Below, piece by piece: positions 35,544-48,022 of a stretch of 64,000 bases of DNA. Where the stretch lies: assembly GCA_024336345.1 (NCBI GenBank), contig JANFOG010000002.1, positions 1,364,001 through 1,428,000 of the forward strand, given 5' to 3'. The notes under the pieces were generated by a model. It made no database searches, was not told the origin of the DNA, and saw nothing but the letters and a program-made list of their open reading frames with translations. The DNA is from Mariannaea sp. PMI_226. Lineage: Eukaryota; Ascomycota; Sordariomycetes; Hypocreales; Nectriaceae. Every line of letters starts with the position of its first letter. The stretch's first letter is position 1. The translations under genes were made by a program, and so were the position numbers.

Positions 35544-36064
35544 TGAGGAGGAGGAAGGGAGTTGGAGGCTTCCAGAAAGTGGGATTGAGGGCCTAATAGA
35601 GCGCGCCACGATCAGAATCGCCCCAGAGAGTGTGAGACTTCGAGAACGAAGGCTTGGAAAGGGTTGGAGCTTCGAGGATGTCGAGGGAATGGTCCATGGT
35701 TAAGAGGTGGGGCCGTGGCCGGAGACCGCTATGGCGCAATCGTGTCGGATCGTCGGTGGATTTCCAATCAACCTAAACCAGGTATCAGAAATGAGCCCGA
35801 GTTCCGTCCCGTTCAAATCCCCACGTCCCTTGCCTTATGGACTGACGCCGCCGTCGATCAAGCAAAACGTCCCCCAGCTTAGTAGGTAACTCACAAGTTC
35901 GAATACCATAGTATTCTGCGAGGTCACAGGAAGGCAAAATTGACAGGAGGCAAAATTGACAGGAAGTAAGTTCCCCTTTCAACAAATCAATTCATACAAA
36001 TGTTTTCCATACATATTGCATTTCATTTCTCATACAGCGTTGTTTTTTTTTTTGGTTCCCTATC
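35544..36064. other. Intergenic region
   Basis: 521 bp between the cysteine synthase start and the stop of the RING-finger gene, both on the minus strand. A directly repeated GGCAAAATTGACAGGA occurs at about 35931-35946 and 35949-35964. I see no gene. Confidence 0.6.
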
Positions 36065-39000
36065 TCAGTTCTCCCCTTGAGACCTCTGCTCTAGCCGTAC
36101 ATACGGCGCTGGGAACAGTCCACGAGAGCCCATGTATGATCCAAAAAACCAATCTCCATTGACGTCTTCGATCTCTTTAATCTCAGCACCACGGGGAAAC
36201 ATGAGCTCGTCGTCGGATCCAGCCTTTGGATACCAAGCCCACCTAGAATTACCCCTCAGTCCAACCCCACCATCTGGAGGCAACTGCTGGGAGAAGGTTG
36301 TTGAGCCGTCGCTTGTAGGTGCAGTATCAGAGACATCCCTAGTGATAAGGCGGGCCAAGGTATGGTCGCCGTTCTGCCACGTCCACTTTTGAAGACCCTT
36401 GGCTTGGTGTTCCTGTCTCTCAGGGGCCTCAGAGCGGAGACTACGACCCCCAACAAGGTCTTTGGCAACATATCTCCATTGCCCAACCTTGCCATCGGTA
36501 AAAGCCACCACCACCATTCTGTGCCCGTGTAGACATCGTCTCCATCCCGAGTGACCGTTCTCCTTGCTGATTTGGCCTACGGCAACCAGGTTTCCGTAGC
36601 AGGATGAACAGATGTCATAATCTCCTGGGGCGGCCTCTGAAACAAGAGAGCTAGTACAGCTGTAGCAATGATATCTAGCCTGGCTTGGTGGGATTGGTTC
36701 CTGGCAGACATCACATCGGCAAGTAAAGGTGAGGGGCTTGAAAGATCCAACACTCGATGCATTAGGACCGGTCAGGAGGGTGGCAGTAGGAGGTCGGCCA
36801 GGAGACCTAGGACTGACTGGTCTTCCATGAGGTGGTTGCGTGGCCTCGTGCGCAAGCGGGAGGAGTGGATGTGTACAGGATCGACCCTGGTTTACACAAT
36901 CATTGCAAAATCCCCATTCACCCTCGTTGCATGTGTCACAACGCCAGTAACACTCATTTGTCCACGCGAGACACTTGGCACAGAACGTGCCGCTCTCCAA
37001 TCGTTTTCGAGGATCCTCCATACTTAACAATTTTCTTCCATCCGTTACAACTCGAGGGCGGAGGTATCGGCTTGCAGTGAGAATATGTGGCCGTGGAATT
37101 GGGCCCTCCGCCTGTTGGCGCTTCTTCTCCCATTTCACCCAGGCTCCGTGGCCAAACCCAAACCAGTATAAGCACCCTTTACCGGATCGATAACAATCGA
37201 GGCAAATATTCCACTGGCCATTGGCACAGATTCCACAGCTGTAGTGCAGCTCATATTCAATATGTTGCTTATTACATCGTGCACAGTTGATTGACGGCTC
37301 AGCATATACTTGGGCTCGTGGTCTTTGAGGGCCAGCCGTGGTGGGACTGCTGTTCGGGCTCAAAGTTGCAGTATGGGCAAAATTTAGGTCAGGAGGCCTG
37401 TTGATCCGTCCTCGGCCGGCACCCGGTTCTTGGTGAATCGGGTCTTGATGGCTCGAGGAGGGTTGGATTGAGTTTGATCCATTTGGTCCGTTTTGCGGTG
37501 GTCCCTGAGGTGCACGATTTGCAAATGACAAGTTGCTCCCAAGAGTTACGTTTACAGATGATTCATTTACATTTGAAATCACCTGGGTCGTTGAAGCTCT
37601 TGATTCACTGAGAGTGGAACGCGGGGCGGTTGGATCTGATGTCTGAGACCTGAGTGTCAAATCTGTTGATGATCGAGCCGCGGGTCTGGTTTCTGGTGCA
37701 GTAGGGAAAATAGGAACAGTTGCACTGCGACTATCGCTAGCAGTTCGCCTTCGTGTCCTTCGATTGGACTCTTGTATTTCTGAGGAAACTGCTGATGATG
37801 ATGCTGATGATGCCGACGGTGGTGGCCTAGTTCGCTCCTCCGTCTGGCTCGTGGCACTAGCTGATCTGGAATGAGGTCGGGTGCGGCTCCTCTGTCTTTC
37901 ACTTCCTTCTGAAGCACGTAGTCTTGTGTCAACGTTCATTGTCTCTGTCGGCCGTGAAGACGACGTATGCCCACTTGACTGATGGTTCCTCCTCGTAGCT
38001 TCATGACGGGCTCTTTCCCTTTGTCGTCGACGATACGCTTCCGTAATGCGGCGACTCAGCTCGTCATCCCGGCTAAGGTCGATATTGTCCAAATCCAGTC
38101 CGTCAAGTAGCCCTTCGTCCTGAATTTGCCTAGCAAAATCTTCAATCTCCCTTTCAATATCGCGTTCGCTCATATCGGCTGAACTGATGAGTGACCTGAT
38201 GGACGATTGATGCTCGATCTGGCGTTGCCTAGACTCGCTCCGTCGATGTCGTCGCTCGCTTTCCGTATATCCGTGGTCTGAATTTTGCCGAGAAGCTTCT
38301 TCTCTGCGAGGACGATGGCCGTTTCTTCTCTGGCGACTATCGGAACTTTGCTCTCTGCTCAATCTCGGCCTGTCGTCTCGACTGTCTCGTCTCATCGCTC
38401 TTGGTGGCAACGAGGTGGAAACACCCGCATCCCGCAAACTCATCTCCCTCACTTCGTCAAGCAACCGGCGATCTTCATCATCCGCCCTCCGCTCTTCCGC
38501 CGTCCTCTCGCGGGTGGGAAGCTTCGGTAAGACCTGTTCACCCGGTTTGTATTTACCAGCCATTTCCTCCTTTTCTGCCGCTGACCGGTCCTTATCTGGG
38601 TTGGCTGCGACGAACATGTCTAGCAAGGTTACAAACGTGGCGTTTGGTCGGGTATCTCGAACAGGGCTTCGACATGATGGGCAGGTAAATATGGGCGTTC
38701 CCGGGGCGGGTGGATTGGGGGATCTCTCGGCGGTCGCTGCTTGGAAGGAGAACCATTCTTTGAGGCATGCGCCGCAGAATGTGTGAAGGCAATCCAGAAG
38801 AGTTAAGGGTTGGTAAAGGAGCTCCGTGCAAATCTGTATGCAGTATCAGGAAATGTCAGTCCGGGTGGTGGAAGGATGGTCTAGGGTGGTTGGGGCCATG
38901 TGTTGTTGCGGTTTGCTTGGAGGATGAGGAGGAGAAGGAGAATACATACAGAGCACGTAAGCTCCTTTTCTAAGTCCATATCAGGCTTTGGAGAATCCAT
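36065..39000 (-). CDS. RING finger / ZZ-like zinc finger / SH3 multidomain protein
   Basis: Spliced model, complement: 38950-39000 and 36065-38833; 939 aa. The intron falls inside the RING: exon 1 ends ELTCS and exon 2 starts ICTELLYQPLTLLDCLHTFCGACLKEW, later CPSCRSPVRD. This gives a complete C3HC4 RING at about residues 16-85, suggesting E3 ubiquitin ligase activity. A long Arg/Ser-rich disordered stretch follows. Then come three Cys-rich modules resembling ZZ fingers: CARCNKQHIEYELHYSCGIC, CAKCLAWTNECYWRCDTC and CDVCQEPIPPSQARYHCYSC. The C-terminus (GDWFFGSYMGSRGLFPAPYV) has the ALYDY-less but otherwise typical end of an SH3 domain. I know of no characterised orthologue, and substrates are unknown. 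An internal motif MSERDIEREIEDFARQIQ may form a helix. Confidence 0.88.
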
Positions 39001-39315
39001 TCATGGCAGGTGCACTTGCGAGGTACTGATCATATGGAGATGGCGAGAACTGCGACCGCCTCTCGAGGGGACGACGACACGACGACAAGCAGCACCTTGT
39101 TCTGCACAAAGCAGTTGAAAGACCCCCAGGATCACTTATGTACCTACTCCAGTATTATGGAGCAACACGGCGTTGGGCGCTTGGCCAAATGCATGTCGTC
39201 CAGGCTGCTCTTATTTATGTATGTAGGTGGTCCTCCGCACTTAATTAGTGGGCAGTGGGCAGTGGGGTGGCAGTTTTGGGGCGGTCTGGGTCCAGCGTCA
39301 GGTATGGAATCAAGC

Positions 39316-39335
39316 AAGGTAAGGTAAGGTAAGGT
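39316..39335. repeat. (AAGGT)4 simple repeat
   Basis: Four consecutive AAGGT units in gene-free DNA. Confidence 0.85.
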
Positions 39336-39587
39336 AGCAACTGGTTTGGAGGAATCTTCCAGATGCAAGAAAACAGGTCTGGGCTGTGTAGCATGGAAGG
39401 CAAAGATACGCCAGGCACTACGTACTGTACTGTACTGTCCTGTTCTGTCTTGTAAGCGACCATCTGTGCAGCACTCCGTCGTGCATGCACCTATTCTGGA
39501 TGTGATCACACGCGATGCACACATGGTATCCAGAGGCATGATCTTTTCACTGTTGCCCGAGCTTGGAATCCAGCCGGGCGAGTAACT

Positions 39588-39627
39588 AAGTAAATAAATA
39601 AGTAAATAAATAAACAAACAAATAACT
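39588..39627. repeat. TAAA/CAAA-rich simple repeat
   Basis: An imperfect tetranucleotide run made of TAAA, TAAG and CAAA units in gene-free DNA. Confidence 0.8.
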
Positions 39628-40600
39628 AACCCAGCGTGAAGGATGAGAGTTGACCAATGCAGGCGCCCTATCTGTGATGCCGCCAGATCGAATAGCAAAT
39701 CTCGTTTCTCTCACTTTGATTTGGGTCGTCAACATCCCCCACTCGCACACCTATCCAGGAACGGTTGGGCTGCTGCATGCACACGAAGTACAGTCAGAGA
39801 CGAATGGTATTACCTACAGGCTATGGTGTAACTACGCGTAAGGCGAAAATGGACCACAATGCGGGGTTGCATTTCGACTTGGCCCTACCAATCGTCAAAA
39901 ACAAGAATAAAATCTACGACGCTCTGTCGCAACAGGTGGCAGACATGTCTGCTCTTTTGCTTCAAGGTCATCCAACCACAAAGATTGTTTTGCGAGGCCC
40001 CAATACCAATTGCTCATATCGATAGGTATCATTCGATGGCAACGCCCCATACTTGTTTATATCAAATCTCACGCCCTCAACCACACTCATTTCTTAGCAA
40101 AGCTTACATCTTGCATCCGCCACCTATGTTTATTTTCCTCGCTTTAAGAGTGTTACACATGCATACATACATGCAGCATCATAAACACCTGCACTCTTTG
40201 ACGGAGAGCTGGTCCTTCGCATAAGAGTGCAAATTACAGTGCATATAAATATCTTTTTTCTTCTTATTTCTTTTCCTAAATGATAGCTACAAGCCGTGTC
40301 AGCTGGGATACAAAAGGAACCAGACTGGACCGCGTGCCTGGTCATGAGTCCATATGAATTGGTGTGGTCACACTACTGTAGAGACGTTGAAATATTCTTC
40401 ATTGATACATCAACTCTGGCATGGTGTGAGTATATCCCTTTTTAGTGCGTTTTCTTCCAAGCGCCACGATCCAGCTTCGACATAGCCACCATCATCGCCG
40501 AATGCTCCTGTCAGCGGCGGATGCAATGTAGCTTATATGCCTGCCATAAGCACCAGCCGTGTGATAAATTTACATCAACCTTCAAGGCTTAACGAAATTC

Positions 40601-41529
40601 TTATGAGTGAGTCCACTCAGCCTTCTTCTTCTCCGCAAAAGCCTTCATGCCAATCTTCTGGTCCTGGCTACCAAAGAGACTGTGGAACACCCGTCTCTCA
40701 AACTCGACACCGTCACGAAGAGGCAGGTCCTGGCTCTTGTTGACAACCTCCTTGGCCGCCTGGACAGCCACCTTGGAGTATCCAGCCACCGTCTCGGCAA
40801 ACTTGAGCGTCTCCTCCATCAATGCCTCGTAGGTAGGGAACGCTCTGGCAGCGACGCCCCACTTCTCCGCCTCCGCGCCGGAGAAGGACTTCCCAGTCAA
40901 GATGAGCTCCATAGCCTTAGACTTGCCGATGGCGCGGGTCAATCGCTGGCTGCCACCTGCACCGGGAACTACACCAAGCTTGATCTCGGGCTGTCCAAAG
41001 TTCGCATTCTCAGTGCAGTAAATAAGATCGCACATCATGGCCAGCTCACAGCCGCCGCCGAGCGCATGACCAGAAACAGCAGCGATTATGGGCTTCTTGA
41101 GCTGAACCGTGAGATCGGACCAGCACTCAATGAATGACTTAGTGTATGCGTCAGCGAAGGAGAGCGGGGCCATCTCCTTGATATCAGCACCAGCAGCGAA
41201 CGCCTTCTGGGAGCCTGTCAAAATAACAACGGAGGTGTCATCAGAGTTATTGAAGTTAACAAGGGCTTCATTCAGCTCTCTGATCAGGGGAGTGCAGAGA
41301 GCATTGAGAGCCTTGGGGCGGTTCAGGGTGACTGAATTAGGGCATTAGTATCAAGGATTATCACATTCAGTTCATCAATTGACTCACCCTGGCCAACACC
41401 AGGCTTAGGCGTCGAAACCTGGATGTATTCATACGTCTTGGAGCTATACGAGCGAACAACCCTAGGAAGAGTAGAGGGTTGGAAAGGCACCCGGGTAGCA
41501 ACGGGTCTCAAGCATCGAAGGGCGTTCAT
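40601..41529 (-). CDS. echA: Mitochondrial enoyl-CoA hydratase
   Basis: Spliced model, complement: 41388-41529 and 40601-41331; 290 aa. The 56-nt intron joins KPGVGQ to VTLNRPKALNAL in frame. The N-terminal 30 residues (MNALRCLRPVATRVPFQ..) form a mitochondrial presequence. Crotonase motifs are FAAGADIKEM (oxyanion loop region), SGHALGGGCELAMMCDL with the first catalytic Glu, and FGQPEIKLGVVPGAGG with the second catalytic Glu. Length matches mammalian ECHS1 (290 aa). It hydrates short-chain trans-2-enoyl-CoA in mitochondrial beta-oxidation and in branched-chain amino acid breakdown. Confidence 0.96.
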
Positions 41530-42657
41530 GCTGGTCGCGGGCACAGGCTGGCTTATGAGATGGAAATCAATAGGAAAGGTGTTGATCAAGTGAAGGGAAA
41601 AAAAAATCAACTTGTGATCCCAGCGTTGAAAAGAGTTTGCTGGCTTTACAAGTGGAAGAAGCGGCTGTCTTATGTAAAGGGAGCTTGAGGAGCTACATTA
41701 ATCAGGAAGCGCAGCTTGCCGATGAATACAAAGCCGCTCTAGCTGGAAGCGGCCAGCGATTCAACCGAGGATAAAAGCTACCTCTACTATTTTGTAAACA
41801 ATGTCCACCCGCTCGGCATCAACGTCACGTGGAGAACAACCGAACTGTTCCACATTGGCCACTCAACGCGAAGTATTTAGGAGCGTTGACATATTAAATT
41901 GAAATCTGATTACAATAGACCGATGCTTTTTAGATAGAACTCGGCGTAAGTGTCATGACGCCGTGCATGATATGTATTTTTATTTTTGGGGAGGGGGAGG
42001 TAGGGGACCATGTTGAAAGAGACCCCGGAACTCAGATCCACTCAGTTCTCAGCGTGGAGGTGGACAGCAGCCTTCTGGCATTCTGATCATGTCAGAAGAC
42101 AAGGGAGATATGTCCGTCGAGCTTCTCTGGAGTTATTGGGAGAAATTTCCAGCTTCACAGACGCATAAACGGAGGAACATTCTAATCCCATTGTCAAAGA
42201 CTTGACATTTATGAGGTACCTTATTGCCCGTATTACTGATCAGCTACCTGCCTGAGAGTAGCAAGCCTGAGAAGAAGGAGCATTTCCATTCCTGGCATTA
42301 GGCAGGAAGCCACTGAACGCCACACCACGCCTCAGCCTCATCGGTTTCGTGACTGGGCCAATTCACTGGTGGGGGTCAATGGTCAAAACCAGGGGGACTC
42401 ATTCAATCGCAAGCTGTGCAAGTTTCGATGGCGAAAAGCAAGGATCTACCGGGGATTTGCCGGCGCAGCGGCAAACGTGGCTTCGTTGAGCCAAAGTTTC
42501 CAGCAGCTTAGAATTGCGATTGCATCTCGTTCCAACAAGCCGGTCAAACTTCGCTCTTGTCGTCGCTAGTTCCCATTCGGCTCATTCTCTTTGTTCGGCT
42601 CAAACTCCCCCGTGCTTGTTTCTCGAGCCTTTGCGCATCCCCGAAAGCTTATCCAAG
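41530..42657. other. Divergent intergenic region
   Basis: 1.1 kb between the start codons of enoyl-CoA hydratase (-) and RER1 (+), so both promoters are here. A T- and G-rich tract lies near 41971-42005. No coding sequence is recognised. Confidence 0.55.
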
Positions 42658-43418
42658 ATGAATGCGCCAGAGCCCGAGCAGACCCCTTTCGAGGCCGTCA
42701 GCGTCCATACCTCTAGGATTCAGCGAGTATGTGGCTACGTCTCCATCGACAAATGATTCTCAATGCTGACAACATACAGCAATACCAAGCCCTTCTAGAT
42801 CAGTCGACTCCCTATGTTCTTTACCGATGGGTGGGATCCGGTGTCTGTCTTTTTCTCTTCTTCATCCGCATCCTGGTTGCGCAAGGATGGTATATTGGTA
42901 CGCCTAAATTCACAGCCTCGTGTGCCGTGTATCAACAATGATGGAATGCTAACCCATCCCTAGTGGCCTACGCTTTGGGAATTTACCTCCTAAACCTGTT
43001 CCTCGCCTTCTTGCAACCCAAGTTTGACCCCTCGAACGAAGCGATCGATAATGAGATGGAGGATGGTGCCGTTGGCGCCCTCCCTACCAAGCAAGACGAG
43101 GAGTTCCGACCCTTTATCCGACGCTTGCCTGAGTTCAAGTTCTGGTACTGGGCCACCCGAGCCATCTGCATCTCCTTTGTGTGCAGCTGGTTCGAGATTT
43201 TCAACGTTCCAGTTTTCTGGCCTGTTTTGGTCATGTACTGGATCATTCTCTTTGTCCTTACCAGTAAGTCTTCTCCGCCTTCGACTTCGGACTGCTTCTC
43301 CTACGACGCGCAGAGTTCTAACCCTTCCACAGTGAGGAAACAAATCCAGCACATGATCAAGTACCGCTATGTGCCCTTCAGTGTTGGCAAGAAGAGCTAC
43401 TCCAAGAACAGCATCTAA
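42658..43418 (+). CDS. RER1: Rer1, Golgi retention/retrieval receptor
   Basis: Spliced model: 42658-42726, 42780-42897, 42964-43263, 43333-43418; 190 aa. All three introns (53, 66 and 69 nt) have GT..AG ends and keep frame. The second joins GWYI to [13 protein letters not shown], and the last gives [22 protein letters not shown]. Four membrane segments are visible ([55 protein letters not shown] and [12 protein letters not shown]). The cytosolic loop PKFDPSNEA.. and the [14 protein letters not shown] motif are hallmarks of the family. It sits in the cis-Golgi and returns ER membrane proteins and unassembled subunits through COPI vesicles. Confidence 0.97.
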
Positions 43419-44193
43419 GCGGCTGTCGCCCGAGCGACACTTGATACAATTCTCTTCGGCACTTCCGATTGCCAGATGTGGCGAACGCGTGCCCTTGTAT
43501 AAACACCACAGCCGACTATGGATCGGCTCCCTAATGCGATGTGTGTCTAAAGGCGTGTATTGCAGCCAAGGATGGCGTGGGGTCTGGGAAGATACGGATA
43601 GGGGGCACAGCTTTGCCTTGTGATTTTCTATTGCTTCATTATTACTACCTTAGTATAGACTGAATGGGCTTGGGACTGCTAGCAGTAAATGTGAAAGGAG
43701 TCTGGAGATGAACCATTAATGAAAAGATAAAAATCCGCAACGAAAAGAAAGATACCGCGGGCTGCGGTAGCGATTTGATTCACTACGATCAAGAATACAA
43801 GAAGAGAATCATCTTAATCTATTGAATTTTTCTTTTATCATTTTTTTTTCTTCTCCGGTTTACTTGCATGTTCAAAGTTGTTACGTTGAGTAGGTCGGGA
43901 CCTTACAGTTAGGTACATGATGGTGGAGTGGGCTCGCCATTTTTATCTCAGGTACCTACAGTACCTTTGGTACTACCGCAGATGCTTGTTCGTCGCCCTA
44001 CTGCAAAGTCCACCTCAAGTTATTTCCTGCCTCGACCACAGCCGCGACCGCGCTTCGACTAGCTGGCACCTCAACTACAGCACACTTTTCGCTCTCTCCT
44101 GGGACTTCTTCCCCCCCAAAACTTGGATCCTAATCATCGTATCCTCTCCCTCAATTCTTCTGTGGCGCTTTTCGACGCCAGCTTGCTTGGATC
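43419..44193. other. Intergenic region between RER1 and PAF1
   Basis: 775 bp holding the RER1 3' UTR and the PAF1 promoter; the genes are in tandem on the + strand. The final 250 bp are pyrimidine-rich, as is usual just upstream of fungal start codons. No gene seen. Confidence 0.6.
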
Positions 44194-45653
44194 ATGTCTT
44201 CAGCGCCGCGCTCTGGCGAGCGCATGATCCATCAGGATTTCATCGCTCGCATCCGATTCAGCAATGCGCTCCCTCCGCCGCCGCATCCGCCTAAGCTGCT
44301 CGACATCCCCAACACTGGGCTGGCCAGCGGCCAGTATACCACTCCCGGCTTTGCCTCGCGCCTTGCTCGGGAGCAGCCATTGAACATTGAGGCCGATGCC
44401 GAGCTGGGCATGCCCCTCGACCTGGTGGGAATGCCAGGAGTCTTTGACGGCGATGAAAGATGTTTGTTCCCATCGTACCACTGGTGACATGTCTTGAGAC
44501 TCTCATCCAGTATGCTAACTCCTATGCAGCAATCCAAGCGCCTGCTCATCCTCCCGCTCTTCACCCACACGATCGTGCACTCCTCAGGCCCATTGCTGCT
44601 CTCGGAAAGCCAAAGATGGCAGAAGCTAGCGTCTCCTTCCTTCGACGAACCGAGTACATTTCTTCCCTGGTTTCGAAACGCCATGAAGGGCCTGCCCCTC
44701 GAGCTCTTCTAGCAAAAGCCAACAAAGGACGCCGTGTTGTCGAGGCTTCTGCCGACTCGCCCCAGGTTATCAAGCGAAAGATTGATAAGAGCTTCGACAT
44801 TGCTGAGCTGGATCTCAAGGACCCCAAGCGTGTTAGGCATCCAAGCAAGAAACATCTCAAGGTCGTTGATGTCTCGCCTCTTATTCCTGACCTTGACGCG
44901 TTCCCTGATTCCGGCGCCTACGTCACTATCAAATTCCTTACCAACCCAGTACCGGCGGCAAGCGAATATGACAAGCGTCTCCTCAGTGGCATGTTCAAGC
45001 CCATAGATCGGACGCGAGCTGAAGAGGAGGCCTATGAGGCAGCACTAGAAGCTCACGAGCAGGATCCTGACAATAACCCCAAGCCACAGAACTTGATGAA
45101 TTATGACTTCTACCTAAGCCAGTCAGGTGGAACTAGCGATCGATTCCGTCGCAAATTCGACGTCGAAGGAGAGGATCATGATGAAGAGGACTTGTACACT
45201 CACCAAAACGAGTCTGGTGGCTGCTTCCAGTTCAACCGTCTTCGAGCTTACGAAACAGCTCACGAGACAGAGCTTGATCATCCCACCAAGTACGACGAGG
45301 AAATCGTTCTTGCCTACAACGAGGACACATTCTATCCCAACCAGAAGGGTGTTTACTACTATCCTGTTATGCAAAAATCCACCATTCGACCCCAACGAAC
45401 AAAGAACATTGCTCGTACGATCGGTATTGCCGACGAGGAGGAGCAGATTGTGGACCAGCTCGACGTTACCGTCCACGACCCAAGTGAGGAGATGCGCGAC
45501 GCAATGAAGAGATATCGACAGCACCCCCTGGGTTGGGAACAGGAGGAGGAAGAGGAGCATCATGACGAAGACCAGCGCGGCAGTAGTCCTGCCCCTAGAC
45601 GATCGAGATCACCCTCGGAGGATCATGACGCAGAGGGCGAGGAGGACGAGTAA
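44194..45653 (+). CDS. PAF1: RNA polymerase II-associated factor Paf1
   Basis: Spliced model: 44194-44461 and 44530-45653; 463 aa. The 68-nt intron (GTTTGT, GCTAAC, CAG) joins FDGDER to SIQAPAHPPALHPHDRALL in frame. N-terminal hallmarks are HQDFIARIRFSNALPPPPHPPKLLDIP and the FLRRTEYIS motif. The middle domain has DLDAFPDSGAYVTIKF and VLAYNEDTFYPNQKGVYYYP. The C-terminus is acidic, with a Glu/Asp-rich tail and SPAPRRSRSPSED. It is a core subunit of the Paf1 complex, which rides with elongating Pol II and promotes H2B ubiquitination and H3K4/K36 methylation. Confidence 0.95.
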
Positions 45654-46129
45654 CCCTTTGGGACTGAGGGTTGGATAATCCTAAAGTAGGGGCGTGTATG
45701 GCTATATTTGTGAGTTTTTTCTGGGAAATCTCCTGGCTTCGATGAGCCAAAAAAAGAGAACAAATGAGGAACTTCCCATTAGTATTATTATCATTGCTTT
45801 TTGGACGAATAGTGGGCTTTGTGGCGCAGGGTTGCCTTTCAGCATAGAGCAAGCTTTGCTTGAAAAAAGAATCAACAGAATCTGGTTTATGATATTCCAT
45901 CCTATCTGGGATGAAAAATAGTTTCCCGTCTTGAAACAGTGCCCAGGCTTTAGTCAGATTGTACACACAACATGTAGTAATGAAAAAAAAAACAATAAAG
46001 CAATACCCAACACCTCAAGATGCGCCACGATCAATGTTTCCAATATTGCCCCAGTCGCTCACGTATGATTTTCCCTCATCCGCCTCGTTCTTTCTAACAG
46101 TCAGGCTATCGTCATGTCATATTCATTAT
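45654..46129. other. Convergent intergenic region
   Basis: 476 bp between the PAF1 stop (+) and the GT90 stop (-), expected to hold both 3' UTRs. A-runs occur near 45980. No gene seen. Confidence 0.6.
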
Positions 46130-48022
46130 TTAACTGAACCCAATATTCTCCCTGTTGTCGTCTGTCACACGAGCATATCTGGCTATTGTTAGTGAAATTC
46201 TGCTGCAGAGCCTTTCACAATAGGGAAAGTCAGAGATTCAAAGCAACACTTACTCTAATAGCAGTCGAAAGAACCAAGCCTCCATATCTACTTGGCGAAC
46301 GGCTTTGCCGGCCCATTCACGGCCGGCCTCAGCTGTGCGCTTCGCGTCACCGGCACCCTCCTCGCTGTCGAGGAATCGTACCGTCTCCAGCCAGTCGTCA
46401 CCTTGAACGCTCAGGGGAACGTAGTGCGCCCAAGGCCTCAGCCACTCGGCGTGCCACTCGCGGAAGACGGCGAGCTTAAAGACGAGGCTGCGGCTGCGTA
46501 GGAAGGCGTAGAAGCGGCCCGAGAAGGCGTTCCCATCCATGTCGAGTAGGTACTTGTAGTTCCAAGCATCCTGCTGCTCCGCGTACTCCTCCACCTTGAA
46601 AAAGGACTTTTGCGCGTCGCAATCCCCCGGGTCGCACTGCCCAACGTGGGAGAAGTGCACATCGACGAGGTCCCGGAAGTCTCCCCGCGGAACCTCGCTG
46701 ACGCCCCAGTTGGGCTCTGAAGACGTGCCGTTGTTGATCATGATCTTGGCGTGGTCGGGGGCGTTCAACTTTTGGACAAGGCGCTGTCGATGCTGTCGTC
46801 GCCAGCGGCCGTTACGGCTGTAACCACCGGTTGTCGAACCGCGCCAGTACAACTTGCTCTTCTTCAGATCCCATTCGGTGTCCTTCTGCTTTTCGAAAGG
46901 GACTTGGTTGCTCCAGTACCAAGGGGATGGATAGATTAGATCGCTAAATGATGAAATCTTGGACTGTGAGAAGATAGGGAAGAGGTCGCGGATGACCTTG
47001 AAGGTGTTAGGTCCGTCGAAGAAGCCGAACGTGGATCCCAGGGAGGGCGTGAGGCAGATGTCAGACATTGCAGTATTGTTATACACAAATCCCAGGTCAC
47101 TCATTCCATATCTACCTCGTTCATCTTGTCTCTCTTCCTCCTCCAGCATTCGAGCTGGTGTATCAGGTGGACACGATATTCGAGATTCGCTCCAGGTGGG
47201 TTGATGCGAGTAGGTATTGAAACGTGTAAGAGTATTCTCATCAAACGATCTCCCATCGTTCAAGTCGGCGTGGGTCTGAGTAAACCGGTTCGTTGGCGCC
47301 CTTACCGCCAACGCAGCGGGGATGTTGACGTCTACTGCCTTTTTTCTCAAAGCTGCCAAGTCTTCGTGTGAGAGGACAACTCGAGGCTCATCGTGAATGT
47401 TGAATGCCAGGTCCACATCGGGAAGATACTTGATGAACTTTGCCATCATGTCCTTTGTCGCGTTTTGCTGCCAATCCAGGCCACCCTGGATGTTTGTGAT
47501 CTCATGATTCCGAATAGCAAGGCCAAGCAAGCCATTATCGAATCCCAAAGCCTCCCTTGCCCGAGACCGGATAGTACCTGGTTTCAAGCCCCAGAAGGGT
47601 GTCATTAAATCATACACAGTATCAAACTCGTCCACCAGCTCGACGCCGTTTGACTTCGCAAAGGCAAACCACTTGTCAAAGTGTGGAGGCGGAGGCATCT
47701 GATATCGCCTGCGATACTCAGCCACAGCTTCCTTGAGGGTCTTGGATTGACGATTTCTTGTGTCTTGGAATTCGCGCTCAGCGTCATTGACGAGATACTG
47801 TATTGGATGTGAAGATCTTCCCGGCGCATCCTTTGGCAACGGCCCGCCGTTGCTAACGGTTTTATTGTCAAGGGTAGTGAACGGAGCTGGTGCGTGTATC
47901 CGAGCACTAGCACTTCCCGGTTCGGGAGATATTTGAAGAAGCGTGTAGGCGCATAATAGAAAAGATACTACAGCCGCAGCGGAGAGGAGTTGGCGCCTTG
48001 GAGTTGAGAGCAAGAGCGGCAT
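46130..48022 (-). CDS. GT90 family glycosyltransferase (CAP10-like)
   Basis: Spliced model, complement: 46254-48022 and 46130-46178; 605 aa. The last exon adds YARVTDDNRENIGFS after RLLLE, a tail common in this family. Its intron has GTAAGT, a CACTAAC branch site and CAG. The start MPLLLSTPRRQLL at 48022 is followed by a hydrophobic segment (LLSAAAVVSFLLCAYTLLQI), making it a type II membrane protein, probably Golgi. The catalytic GT90 part contains KLYWRGSTTGGY, then DVHFSHVGQCDPGDC, and the strongly conserved DMDGNAFSGRFYAFLRSRSLVFK. CAP10 proteins transfer xylose or related sugars in Cryptococcus. The sugar and acceptor here are unknown. Confidence 0.9.

Larger units (their letters stand above)
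39001..40600. other. 1.6-kb gene-free region
   Basis: Upstream of the RING-finger gene and downstream of the enoyl-CoA hydratase stop. It contains (AAGGT)4 and a TAAA/CAAA-rich run, listed separately. I see no conserved coding sequence. Confidence 0.55.

Noticed and set aside
35800..35830. GTTCAAATCCC, a possible tRNA B box
   Set aside because: No matching A box, acceptor stem or cloverleaf could be drawn around it.
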